DNA of 64,000 nt. Origin: Cryptomeria japonica (taxonomy: Eukaryota > Streptophyta > Pinopsida > Cupressales > Cupressaceae). Under the pieces are notes generated by a model. That model was not told where the DNA came from, did not search any database, and saw nothing but the letters and a program-made list of their open reading frames with translations. Shown here one piece after another: positions 11,557 through 23,728 of this stretch. The stretch is from positions 111,218,433 through 111,282,432 of the forward strand of contig NC_081410.1 of assembly GCF_030272615.1 (NCBI RefSeq). The letters are read 5' to 3'. How positions within the stretch are numbered: position 1 is the stretch's first letter; every line of letters starts with the position of its first letter. A program made the position numbers and the translations under genes.

Positions 11557-13587
11557 ATGGTGCAAAGGGAGCCTCTGCAACAGAAGCCATGGCAGGGGCA
11601 AAAACTGCAACAATTCTCACAGTCAAAGCTTGGGTTTGGGTAGAAACAGGATATTGGTATGGTTGTCGTTGGGGCAGGCTTCAAGAGTGAGTCACATAAT
11701 GTAGGGGTTGCCACGGGAGTGAACCGAATTTTGATTGGCATTAGGTGAGCAGATACACATCAAGACTGTATAAAACCAATCACTAACAGCCCATGGGGAA
11801 GATTTGACTGGCAGGGAAACCAACATCAGAAGAAAGATTCTTTTAGAATAGTCTGGGGCCATCAAGCTGAATATAGAAGGGACTTGCCAAACCATAAGGG
11901 CAAGTTTTAGGGTGGTGGGAGATTCAAAGCCAACATGGGATATGGGGGTGCGAAGAGGAATCCCCAACCTAACAAAAAATGGAGGAATAAATTGATTGCT
12001 CTTCCTCCAAATCTGCTGAAAATGTTCGTGGAACCCCAACAAATGTAGGCGTTGTTTGTGAGATGGAACAAGATCAATGGGGTGCAAGACAAGATCCTAG
12101 CATGGTGGAAATCCACATTTCCAGACAAGTTAAGCATTAGACCCTTGCAAAATGATTTTTTCCTCATAGAATGTATTGATGGAAAGATGAAACTAGATTT
12201 ATTGTTTGGAACGCCTATGTTTTTCAAAGGTTGTAGCTTCAATAGGTTTAACTGGAATCATAGTTTCGATCCTAGGAAACATCAACATGTCAAAAAGCAA
12301 TTATGGACTACTTTGATAGGTCTCCCATATGAGTTTTGGCATCTGGATGCCCTAATTAGAATTGGGGATGCATTGGGTGCATGTTTAGGAGTAGAAGAAG
12401 AATTCCTAAATGGTCTTAGGGGAGATATAGTTAACCTATTGGTAGAAGTCTATGCCAACATGGGTATCTACCAAAACATAGAAATCATATCATAATTAGG
12501 TAAATGGATACAAAGAATTCAAATCTTGTAGGATGGGATTATAGGTAAATGCTTACTAAGGGAAAGTACGAAAGAAGGATGCTCTGCGTAGATAATAGTG
12601 GCAGAGAAATCCAAATCAGTAAGAGAAAATGAAAAGGAGAAAGAAGTATTGGTTGAAAATTGTAGGAGCATGAATACGGGAGCTAAGTCTAACTATCAAC
12701 AAGCAGAACCATGTGACAGAAATACAACAAGCATTAGCAACCTAGATTTAAGGCTTAATGAATCCCCTAAAGATTAGCACAATATGGAATCAGTTCCGTC
12801 TACCTTTGAAATGGGGGTAGGGGGTGGGAACCACTCAAATATTGAGAATAGGGCAGAAGAAAGAATTACAGTGGTTTCAGGTTCATACAAACCTCACTTT
12901 AGGAGGAATAAAGTAGAGATGTCCACAAATCCTCCATAGGGGTTTATCAACATAATGCCATTGGAAGAGCTAAATAACCTTTAAAAGGATAGTGAGGCTC
13001 TGACTCTAGATATCATTTCACAAATCGATACCCTCAAAAACTCAAAAATAAAGGAAGGGGACAGAGAGAACGACTCGGATATTAACACAAGCACTACCTC
13101 AGCTAAGGAGATAAGGGTATCAAATTCGGTTGATATAGTGAAAGAAACAATCCCTGAAATAGGTGGGGTGGTTTCAGAGGGGGGTCAAAACCCTTCAAAA
13201 AATCCTAGAGAGCTAGAGGTAGTTTGCAATTTTCTTGGCTTAACACCATCAGATAAGTTCAACTCAGAGGAAGAGAGGGAAGAAAGCTTTAGATTGATTC
13301 AGAATTTCTTAGAATGTGATGGGATAGAAGACATAGAACAAGATATATCCCTAGAGCCAGCAGATCAAGAATTAATAGGTCAAGAAGATGATAGATAAGA
13401 ATGCTTGGGGTTATGTCAATGCTGCCCCTAGAAGGACAAATTGGACTGTGGTATTACAAGAGGTAAAAAGAGAGGCAGGAAGACCTTAGCAAAATTGAGA
13501 CTGAAAGATGGTGTTGCCTTAGATCAAAATAAAATAACAAATATGCTAAATGCAAGGAAGGAGAATATCCTTCCCAAGGAATTATGA
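11557..13587 (+). pseudogene. LINE ORF1 (DUF4283-type nucleic-acid-binding), decayed
   Basis: About 677 codons from an ATG 20 bases inside the element, mostly in one frame with scattered stops (for example TGG/CAG-like codons turned to TAG at about 11641 and 12046). Residues from about 165 to 310 (12052-12495) resemble the DUF4283-type domain of plant LINE ORF1: RWN...WW..FP....I.PL.N.FFL...FEC-like start and a GLP.EFW motif. A long polar middle with many N, S and E follows. The end is basic, with a KKRGRK block around 13465-13480, after a frame change near 13396. The stop TGA at 13585 overlaps the ORF2 start ATG (ATGA). Role by family: RNA-binding chaperone of the LINE ribonucleoprotein. Confidence 0.75.
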
Positions 13588-16500
13588 AAATCCTAATGTG
13601 GAATGTTAGGGGTCTCAATGCCCTTAACAAGAAGCGCTTATTCAAGCGCGGGCTACAAAGAGCTCAAGTAGAGATAGTGTTGCTTCAAGAAACCAAAATG
13701 GATAAGAATTTAAAAAGGGGTTAGGATACTGGAGTGGTGCAGTAGTTAAAGTGGATGGTGCTTCAGGGAGCTTAGCTATTCTGTGGAATCCCTAAAAAGT
13801 TCATGTGGAGGTAATAGTAGAAAAAGACAACTGGATGGTTGGGTTGGTCTGAAGCTTTAAAGGGGAAATCAAGTTCAGAATCATTAATGTATATGGACCT
13901 ACCCTAACAAGAGGTAAAAAAGAGCTTTGGAACTATATAGATGAACACATGGACCATATGGATTATCCTCACACCATAATTGGTGGGGATTTCAATGCTA
14001 TCCTTCATTTATCTAAAAAACATGGGGGTATTCAGAGGGAGCTTCAAGCACAAACAAACTTTCAGGATTGGCTCAGTAGGAATAATCTGATTGATATCAA
14101 ATGTGGGAATGAAAACTTCACAGTAGCATTGCAGAGAAATTAGATAGATTATTTTTCAAAGGGGATCTCCTATCTTTTCAAGGTGACATGGCCTCTACAA
14201 TTGGAACTCAAGCGGGGTCAAATCACTACCCAGTTGTTTTGGATATTGTGGAGGGCCAGAGACCTGTTTGCAGCCCTTTCAAATTTAAAATTATGTGGAT
14301 GAAACAAGAAGGTTTTTTTTAACTCATAAAAAAGTGGTGGAAAGAAGAGTCTACTATAGGATCTAAACTCTTTTGTTTTGTCTCCAAAATTAAAGCCATA
14401 AAAGAAAAATTGCTCAAGTGGAATAGAGAGAAATTTCAAAATATTTTTACAAAAAAGAAAGATGTGGAGGAGGAGTTGCAGCTAATCTCGGAAGGAGTCA
14501 TGAAATCTGGTATGATTACAGACTTATTTGATAAAGAGAAAGTGCTCTTCGCTGAGTATCAGGAGCTATTATCTAAGGAAGAAATCTTTTGGAGACAAAA
14601 GTCCAGAGAAACATGGTTAGAGGCAGGAGATAACAATTCAAAAAATTTGCATGCTAGTAATAAAGTAAGGAGGGGGTGAGTAGGATTTTAAGCATCAAAA
14701 AAGAGGATGGAGGAGTCAAAGATAATTTGAAAGAAATATCAAAGGAAAGTGTGAAATACTTTACAAATTTACTTAATAATTGGGAAGGATCTATGTGGGA
14801 AAATCAAGAGGAAATCCTATCCAGCATCCTCAATTTAATATCCGAAAATCAGAATCAAAAACTTAACTTTAAGTTCTTAGAGGCTGAAATACATACAACA
14901 CTCTTTCAGCTACATCTAGATAAAGCCCTTGGTCCCGATGGTTTCCCAACAGGATTTTATTAAAGATGTTGGCATATCTTTGGGCAAGAAATGGTGGAAG
15001 CACTAGAAGAGGCCATAAATGGGGGTAGATTTTTAAAAGAGATAAATAACAATTTCATAGTCTTGATACCTAAGAAGGATAACATTAGAGATTTTGCAGA
15101 CTTACGACCAATCTTGCTTTGTAACACCATATATAAAGTTTTGGTCAAAACATTGGCAAACAGATTGAAATCGGATCTTCCTCACATCATCTCTGAGGAG
15201 CAATCTAGGTTTGTCCCCGGGAGATCTATCCTAGATGGCATCATCATAGCACAAGAGGCCATTCATCCCATCCAAACCAGGAAGGTCCCGAGTATGCTCA
15301 TAAAATTGGATATAAAGAAGGCATATGATAAGGTTGACTATAGATTTCTATGTAAGTGTTTATAAGCATTTGGCTTCAACAAACAATGGATAGATTTTAT
15401 GTTTTATTGTATTTCTACACCAAAATTTTCAGTGATCACTAATGGAACTCCAGTGGGGTTTTTTGAGGCTTCTAGAGGGCTCAGATAGGGTGATCCAATA
15501 TCCCCCTTCCTTTTTATTATTACGGTAGAGGCTTTGGGCAGAAATATCCAAAAGGTTCAACAGGTTGGGAAGATTAGAGGGATTAGTATCACTAGGGAGA
15601 TTGCAGTGGTAACACATGAACAATTTGCAGACGATGCCATGTTATTGGGTGAAGGAACCCCTCAAGAAGCATCCAATTTTAAATACATCCTAGGCAAATA
15701 TTCTAAAGTGTCAGGTCAACAAATTAGTATAGAAAAATCAGAAGTGTTCTTCTTTTTTCTTCAGCAATGGGAGGAAGCACAAATCATCAGAATATTATAT
15801 TTTCATCAGGGAAAGCTTCCTTGCACCTACCTAGGTCTTCCCTTACAGAGTGGCATCAGACCGGTAAACTTCTAGAAAGGATTTAAAGAGAAATTGATTA
15901 GGAAACTCTCTTCCTAGAAGGATAGATTGTTGACTTGGGTGAGTCGAATAATCATGCTAAAGGCAGTAATCTCAAGATTACCTATATATCTGATGTCAAG
16001 TTTAGTGCTCCCAATAGGGGTAGCTGAGAAGATCAGCAAATGCATGAAACAATTTTTCTGGTAAGGTTTACAGGAGAAAAAGAAGATTGTCATAATAGCC
16101 TGGGATTCTATTTACAAGCCCAAAGAATTCAGAGGTGTGGGGCTTGGGAATCAACTATGGTAAAACAAGGCTTTAGGAGCTAAATTGGTGTGGAAATTAT
16201 ATGAATAGTCGCTGCTCAAATGGGTTAAAATTCTGAAGAGAAAGTATCTAATAGGGGAAGAACGGACTGCGATATTTAGGACAAAGTCTCCCCCGAGAGG
16301 GTCCAGAATTTGGAACTTTATCCTTTCTTGTAGGGATATAATTATGAAAAATATTACTTGGGACATAGCAGATGGAGCTAAGGCTCACTTCTAGGATGAC
16401 TCCAGGGGCGGATATCCCCCTATAAAATTCATGATGAACTCAGAAAGACTTCAGGAATCCTTGGATCAGAGATGGGGTCTATATGTTAAGAATTATGTGA

Positions 16501-17693
16501 CTTTGGATGGGGATGGTTAGGTGGTTGGATGGGTTTGGAATGCCCTCCAAGTTATGGATGATCTCAGAGCTGATATTAATCAATTGAATAATATTTTGAA
16601 GGATATAAATGTGGTTTTCAGAGCTTCACATGATAGATTGGTGTGGTATAGAGCTAATTCAGGTGTATATTCGGCTAAAGAGGGTTATAGGACAATAATA
16701 AAACAACAAGATTGGAGAATCTCAGATCTTCCTCTAAATCTTTGTTGGAATAAGGCCTATTTACTGAAAGATGGTATCTTTTCTTGGGCAATGCTAAAGG
16801 GTCATGTCCTTTAGTGGACCCTCAAGATGTGTGCTCTGTGAAAAAGAAGAGGAGACCATTGATCACTTATTCCTACAATGCCCATATACCATCAAATGTT
16901 GGCAATGATTATGTGCAAAGTTAGGGTGGTCAACTGCCCTCCCAACAGATATTTTAAGTCTCTTTAAGAGTTGGCCTATCTTGAATAGGAATGGAATCTT
17001 CAGTGGATTATGGATAACTAGCCTTTCACTTCTGGCATGAGAAGTTTGGAAGGAAAGAAACAGACGAATCTTCAAGGATGCAAGAATGAATGTAGATATC
17101 CTCCTCAATAAGATTGAAGTTGCTATTGTGGAGGTTGTGAATAACAGGAATGAAAAATGAAATTTGGTGAAGAAGAGCTTCTCTAGCTGGGATGGGCAAG
17201 TGAGAGGAAAGTGGAGGGGTCTAAAACTCCAAAATTCATTAACGTAGGAGGAGAAGATAGTGTGAAAGCACATCTTAGGTGTGTATGGACACCTCCTCAA
17301 GAGGGCTAGTATAAACTAAAATTTGACAGTGCTTCAAGAGGGAACCCAGGCATCTCAGGAGCAAGTTGTGTAATTCATTGTTGGGAGGGTAGAAAGATAT
17401 CTAGTATGGCAGTTCCTTTGGTCATTGATTCTAATAATCAAGTAGAAATTCAATCTTTAATAATTGGTTTGATTAAATGCAAGGCTCTTGGCATCCGGAA
17501 GTTGGAAATTCAAGGGGATTCAACCATTACAATCAATGCATTGAGATGTGAGGAAACACCTAACTGGAAGCTAAATGCTTTTCTTGGAAGAGCATTAGAA
17601 ATTTAAAAAAAAATTGAAGTCGTCGCCTTTAATCATATTTCTAGAGAGGGTAATCAAATAGTGGATGAATTAGCCAATAAGGCAGCCCGATAG
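13584..17693 (+). pseudogene. LINE ORF2: endonuclease-reverse transcriptase-RNase H, decayed
   Basis: About 1,369 codons, mostly in one frame, with compensating shifts in the endonuclease region (13949-14680). Visible in order: AP-endonuclease start MWNVRGLN and the GGDFNAIL motif (about 13981); reverse transcriptase with LIPKK, LRPI.LCN, the FVPGRSI block, KLDIKKAYDKV and the active-site FADD (about 15625); a CALCEKEEETIDHLFLQC zinc-knuckle-type block (about 16830-16885); and RNase H (about 17310-17690) with KFDSASRGNPG, an E in VEIQSL, QGDST and VDELANKAA, giving the D-E-D-D set. By family it nicks DNA and primes reverse transcription at the target. Stops make it non-functional. Confidence 0.88.
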
Positions 17694-18191
17694 GATAAAA
17701 ATTAAGTCAGCTATTAGTATTTAACAACTTTTATTTTTATTTGTTGAATAAGAGCTTAGGGTCTTGGCAAGCGGCTCCTTCAAGTCTCAAAAATGATGTC
17801 TACCTAATTTCGTGGGATAACTTTAATTTTTTTAAAATTGTTGATAAGCGATGGTTAGTATGGGCCCATGCATGATGAGATGGACAAACACGTATGTTGT
17901 CGCCTGAGATGAGTCGAATATTTGGTCAATGCAATTCAAAAGATTTAGGTAGGCATATTTCAATGCCGCTTTTAATGTCGAAAACAAAATGGCTATCCAA
18001 CTGGAACGACAAAATTTGTCAGTGTATTCGCAGAGGGTAGATGGAACATTTATGGCTGGGGAGAAACTTCTCGAGCAAGCTTGGTTCAAGATTAAATACC
18101 CATCCTTTTCGTCCAACATTCTTCAATCCTGTCTTTTTCATCATTAATTTTACTTTAGTTTTGTAGGTGATAACGAATTTCCTGGTAGATA
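17694..18191 (+). other. Spacer between LINE ORF2 and ORF3, with splice-acceptor-like end
   Basis: About 500 bases without a convincing ORF. It ends with a T-rich tract and TTTTGTAG|GT (the G of AG at 18166), 25 bases before the ORF3 ATG. The second LINE has the same arrangement before its ORF3. Confidence 0.4.
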
Positions 18192-18803
18192 ATGGAGTCC
18201 AATATCATAATAGTGATAGATTAAAGGCAAATGACCTTTTGAGGGATCATATTAGACAAACAGCTACTCGGTGTCACCAAATTTTCACATGCTCTGTTTC
18301 TCCATGCTCTGAAGGAGATTTTGGGCATTGAATTTCTCATTGCCACACACCAATATCGGGTTAATATTGATATCCCAGCTCAATTTTTGGTGACTATATT
18401 GATGGCAGCGGAGCCAAAAATAGAAAGTCATATTCTCTACAAGAGAATCTTTCAAGAGGATTTTTTAGGTGACATGGACATAGTTCTGCAAGAAATCGAC
18501 ATCAACTAGACAATCTCGTGGCCTAAAGACTATGGCATAACGAAGCGAGATGGAAAGTTGATGACTCGCCTTCTGATTCTGGTCATATCAGATGTCAACT
18601 TTTGGGAGGTTAGAAAACCTCACATTCACACAAACCTGGATTTCCTAAAAAGACTTATGGGGTTTGTCGTGGATGGGTTGCTGGGTGCTCCGATTAGTGA
18701 TGCAGTTGATGAACAAGAGGGGTGGGTGAAATACTACAAAAGGATTCAAGGTCTTCGAGCTAATGATGACAATTCTAACAATGAGAGCTCATCTTTTGAA
18801 TGA
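18192..18803 (+). pseudogene. LINE ORF3 homologue, decayed
   Basis: 203 codons in one frame with three stops (18222 TAA, 18240 TGA, 18507 TAG). The predicted protein is homologous to the intact ORF at 54728-55423, which sits at the same place in another LINE. The first about 60 residues align without gaps: both start ME(S/A)N; FxG, DK(Q/R)L, G, K and LG then match, followed by YRxN. Further on EP(K/E)(I/V)E and D(F/Y)LxxMDxxL also match. The tail is acidic and Ser/Asn-rich (DDNSNNESSSFE). No family recognised. It lies inside the LINE target duplications, so it moved with the element. Confidence 0.7.
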
Positions 18804-19185
18804 TTGCAGGGATCTCTGACTGGTTTTCTAGCATTTTGATATGGTTTTATGGGTCTGTGACCACATTTTGGCAATGTAATAAGGGTTACAATTTGTTAGT
18901 TTTTTGTTGAATGTTTTTGACTCTTATGTCATGGAATGGGGATAATTTGTTGTGTGTCTCCCAGAGCGGATTTGCTGTGAAATTTAGGCATAAAAAGGGA
19001 TAATTGTAGCGGTTGTAGGAGGGTGATTTGTTTTTAGGTACTCTGTTTGGTTTAGGTGGGCCGAATTAGATATTCTGGATGTAACAAAGCTGGATTATGT
19101 TATATACCAGCAGTTTGTAATTCCTTTAAATATTAATATAATCCTTGGCCTTGGCCTTTTATTGATTAAAAAATAAATAAAAAAT
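18804..19185 (+). other. LINE 3' untranslated region and A-rich tail
   Basis: Non-coding. It ends TTTATTGATT followed by AAAAAATAAATAAAAAAT just before the target duplication, as expected for target-primed reverse transcription. Confidence 0.8.
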
Positions 19186-19290
19186 AATAATAAACTATAT
19201 TATTATGTAATTAAGTTTATTATTGTGTAATATGGTTTATTATGTATGATAAACCATATTGATGTCCATTCTTACATAGGATGTCTTCTT

Positions 19291-20188
19291 TGTTGAATAT
19301 CTAGGCAACTGAGAGGGGGGGTGAATCAGTTGACAGTAAAAATTCCCTTTTTATACTGAATTCGTAGATCCAAAATAACTAGCAGAATTAATATAATAGA
19401 TAAACATGAAAGCATGTGCACAAAACATATTAGACACAAGAAACACCAGAATTTACGTGGAAAACCCAAGAAGGGAAAACCATGAAAAATGATAATTCTC
19501 AATATATAAACACTGGTTAAGGTATTTTTTATAATGGATGGCTCACTGCGGGAGGGCTCACTGCCCAGAAAGGCTCACTACCGAAGGGCTCACTGCGGGA
19601 GGGCTCACTGCCCAGAAAGGCTCACTACCGAAGGGCTCACTACTAAAGAGAGAAAGATACAAGAGAATCCACCACTGAAAACATAGTCTGCACTGTCAGA
19701 ACTACTTCCGGTATCAATTTGTAACTCAAATGCCACACACTAACTCATCTAAATGAAACTCTTATATATGTTATCTCCGAAAAAAAATTATCCTTAAAGC
19801 CAGTGAAGACAAAGATCTAAAATAGGTCTCCACTAAACATTTTGGTGGTGGGAAGGAATGAGAAGTAGACCTCAACACAACGTTCCTCATCAAACTCATT
19901 AACACGCTACTCACCTTGCCAAAGTCGGACCTAAAACATTATCCACACGCTAAACAATTATAACAAAATCTCAACATCCGGACCAAAACCTTGATTTCTG
20001 GAATAAATCGGACCCAAGGATAGCACTGAATAATATTAACAACACAACTTCTAAAAAGCCAAGACATCCGAGAAATCCAGGAAACCTCCAAATGCTCAAT
20101 ACCATCTCATACATACATTGTTGCACAACATACCACATCCGGACCACAGGATTTGACATCAATGACAACATATAGCATAATGCTAACA
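19291..20188 (-). repeat. 3' LTR of Copia B
   Basis: 898 bp, TGTTGAATAT...GCTAACA on the plus strand. It contains two copies of a short GGCTCACTGC/GGGCTCACT phrase repeat (19545-19650), the stem-loop at 19457-19483, and CATCAATGACAA at 20157-20168, which pairs perfectly with 20199-20210. Confidence 0.9.
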
Positions 20189-20200
20189 ATCTCCCCCTTT
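20189..20200 (-). other. Polypurine tract of Copia B
   Basis: AAAGGGGGAGAT on the minus strand, in the loop of a perfect 12-bp inverted repeat (20157-20168 with 20199-20210). Confidence 0.85.
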
Positions 20201-23200
20201 GTCATTGATGGAAACATCCATCAACAACAACAACATCAAATAAACAACCATTATACTCTCTCTTCCCCTTTGACAACAATGAAAAAGGTGGGCAAAACTC
20301 CTCCTATGAAACTCACCAATCATGGACATCTGAAATTCTTTCTCCATCTGACTAGCAAATCTTCTGCATATATCTTCATTTCCTCCAAATATTATATCAT
20401 CAACATATACCACAACAATTAGGACTTTACCTAAATCAGTATTGAAGTATAAATTGTTGTCAACTGAACCCTTCTTAAATCCTTGATCAATTAGGTATTT
20501 GTCTAATCTTCCATACTAAGCTCTAAGGCCTTGTTTTAGTCCATACAAAGCCTTTTTCAATCTGTAAACAATGTCTGGATCATCTCTCAACCTAAAACCT
20601 TTTGGTTGTTCAATGTAAACCTCTTCTTTCAACTCTCCATTCAAGAATGTTGATTTTACATCCATCTGATAGACCTTGAAATTCTTGAATGTTGCAAACA
20701 CTAAGAACATCCCGATTGCCTCCATCTAAGCAACAGGGGCATAAGTTTCATCAAAGTCAATACCTTCAATTTGAGTATATCCTTTGCAAACCAGCCTTGC
20801 CTTGTTTCTTACATCCTTTCCATCTTCATCCAACTTGTTCTAGAATACCCATTTTGTTCCAATCACATTCTTGTCTTCCAGTTTGCTAACTAATTCCCAT
20901 GTTTGGTTTTTATTAATCTGATCCACTTCTTCTTTCATTGCCTTCATCCAATTCTTATCATTACAAGCCTCTTCTACTATCTTTGGCTCAGTCTCATATA
21001 GTAAGCATAACAAAACTTGTTCTTGAGCCGCTTTTCTTCTTGTGATGATACCTTTGCTCTTATCTCCAATAATCTAATTTTTTGAATGATTCCTCTGAAC
21101 ATACCTTGGAGTCTTAGATGTAGATGTCGGAGCATCTTGAACATTCTTCTCCTCACTTTTGTTTTCTTCTTCCTTTTTCTTTCCTTCAGACTCATTTGAT
21201 TCATATCCTATTGCTAGTTTTGAGTATTTTGAAGTACTTTCATCAACTCTCACATTTGCACTTCCAACAATCTTGTTCAATCTCTTGTTGTAACACCGAT
21301 ATACCTTTCTCTTTGTTGAATAACCCAAGAATATGCCTTCATCTTATCTGTTGTTAAATTTTCCAAGATTGTCCTCATCTCTCTGGATATAACACTTGCT
21401 TCCAAATACATTGAAATATTTCACTGTCAGAGTTCTACCATACCAACGTTCATAAGACGTCTTTCCATATTTCCTCTAGTACAAGATTCTATTAAGAGTG
21501 TATGTTGTTGTGTGAATTGCTTCTCTCTAATAAACTTATGATAATTCTGCTCCTTCTATCATAGTTCTAACTGCCTCTTGTATAGTTTGGTTCATCCTTT
21601 GCACTACACCATTCCGTTGTGGTGTCCAGGGGGTAGATAACTATCTTATGATGCCATGTTTCTCACGAAAGTCATTAAACTCATCAGGGATAAATTCTCC
21701 ACCTTTGTTAGACCTTAAACACTTGATTTTCCTGTCAACCTCATTCTCAACTTTTGCCTTGAATATCTTAAACTTCTTTAATGCCTCAAACTTCTCTCTT
21801 AGAAATGCAACCCAAGTCATCCTATAATAATCATCAATTAGTAACAAGAAATACCTCTCACCTTGCAAGCTCCTTGTTCTGATTGAGTCATATAGATCTA
21901 TGTGACCCAAATCCAGTAATCCAGTGGATGAGTACTCCTTTCCTCTAAATGTGCTCTTAGTCTGCTTTCCCACTTGACATTCCCTGCATATATTGTTCTT
22001 CGGTTTAGTCAATCTCGATAAATCTCTCACTGCACTCCTTGAACTGATCTGCACTACATTGTCAAAGTTGATACGACACATCCTCCAATGTCATAGCCAA
22101 TTGTCATCAAGTTGAGATATTAAACAGTGTCTTGTAGCTCCTTCCAACTGATACATATTTCCATTTTTCCTTCTTCCAGTTGTAATAACTATTTTGGACT
22201 CCTTCCGGATCTCACATCCATTGTCCTGAAAAACAACATTATAACCATTTTCACATATCTATCCAACACTCAAAAGATTATGATGCAAACCTTTCACATA
22301 GTAAACATTGTTAGTGTTATGTTTTCCACCAAAGGTAATTTAACCAATTCCAACAATTTGTGTTATCTGATCATCTCCAAACCTAACAGAAACTTCATCA
22401 TACTTTTCTAGCTTTATGAGCTTAATCTCATCACCAATCATATGATTTGAACATTCTCTATCTATTAACCATTCATTTTTATCGCTTATAGCATGAAATG
22501 CATTAGCAACAGTCTTAGAAATATCAAACTTAGGAACATCCTTCTCTACCATAAACAAACAATCACCTTCTTCATAGTCTAACTCATCATCTGAGATACT
22601 AGCATCATCCTTAACACAATAAGCTTTCCTATTTAACTTTCCCTTGTTTTCCCTAGACTTTTGTCTAGCTCCCTTTTCCGGACATCTAGTAATTATATGA
22701 CCAATCTTTCCACATCTGAAACATTTAAAGGGTAACATACCTTTGTACTTGTCAGTGCCTTTCTTCAGCTTCCTCACAAAATTTGCTTTCATCTCATCTG
22801 GGCTCTCATCCTCATCCAGACCGTCTTCAAATTCTTTGAATGTTGTCTCTGATTTGTCTTTGTCCTTTCCAAACTTTCTTACTTCAAATGCAGTCAGGGT
22901 ACCAAACAACTACTCTCTATTGAACTTCTTCAAATCATAGGTTTCTTCAATAGCTAAGATCTTATCACTATAGCTTACCGGTAAAGTCATCAAGATTTTG
23001 TCAATAACATATTCATCATTCAAAGTCCCTCTGATTTATTTAATTTTGTTCACAACACTATCAACCTTCTCAAAATAGCTTACACTGTCTTCTCCTTCTT
23101 CCGTCTTCAGGTTTTCATATCTTTGCTTAGCTGTTAGCCTCTTTGTCAACTTAACTCTCTCATTTCCTTCATAGATATCTTTCAGCTTTTGCTAAACCTC

Positions 23201-23265
23201 ATAAGCAGTATTCAAAGAAATAACCTTTGTCAATTCAGTCTTTAATAATGCACTAAAGATAGCAT
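20201..23265 (-). pseudogene. Copia B gag (C-terminal part) and truncated pol
   Basis: Read right to left, mostly in one frame broken by stops. Gag C-terminal part from 23260; zinc knuckle CFRCGKIGHIITRC at about 22723-22682; protease motif LIDRECSNHM, in which the usual D-S/T-G triad has become D-R-E (about 22470); integrase at 22081-21641 with CRECQVGKQ, DLYD and LLIDDYYRMTW; a variable linker with acidic residues (21328-21074); reverse transcriptase YQMDVKSTFLNGEL (20725-20516); then YVDDIIFGG (from about 20410). After MSMIGE the protein breaks off and RNase H is absent. Dead copy. Confidence 0.88.
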
Positions 23266-23650
23266 TGTTTACCCTCTCGGGTGAATAACTTAAAGCACAC
23301 AGATAAAACACATAATGCAGAACAATAATGCCATAGATATCAGATGCAATATATCAGATGTTATTCCATTCATAATCGTCTCCCCATTACAAGTTACATT
23401 CGGAAGTATATAAAGATATCGAGGGGTGCGAGCACCAACCATCGCACCACAACGACCACCCCTCGGTTGCCAACTAACCAAAACAATTACACATAATTAA
23501 CTAGTCTTATGTTTGTGTACAATAATGTCGCCAACATCATCCCCCACAAAAGAAAAGAAGTCATCTCCGGATGACTTAATACAACATAGAGATGACATTA
23601 AATAGAACTATTGATGCTTGTCGAGCCCGAAAGGACCACCGAAGGTGGAA

Positions 23651-23728
23651 CCACCATGCGGTGGTCACACCAACGGTGGGGCCACCGTGCAGTGGTTGCC
23701 ACCGGCGGTGAATGCCACCATGCGGTGG
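23651..23728. repeat. Cluster of CCACC-ATGC-GGTGG hairpins
   Basis: CCACCATGCGGTGG at 23651-23664 and 23715-23728, CCACCGTGCAGTGG at 23682-23695 (stem with one mismatch) and CACCGGCGGTG just before the last. Each can fold on itself. Spacing is about 31-33 bases. Confidence 0.6.

Larger units (their letters stand above)
11537..19185 (+). mobile_element. Full-length decayed L1-clade LINE (element L1)
   Basis: Flanked by a perfect 15-bp target duplication AATAATAAACTATAT (11522-11536 and 19186-19200). It has a 20-base leader, ORF1 (11557-13587), ORF2 with endonuclease, reverse transcriptase, zinc-knuckle and RNase H (13584-17693), a third ORF (18192-18803), and a 3' tail ending in A-rich ATAAA repeats after the phrase CCTTGGCCTTGGCC. 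Many stops and frameshifts show it is dead. About 7.65 kb is long for the group because about 1.5 kb follows RNase H. Confidence 0.9.
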
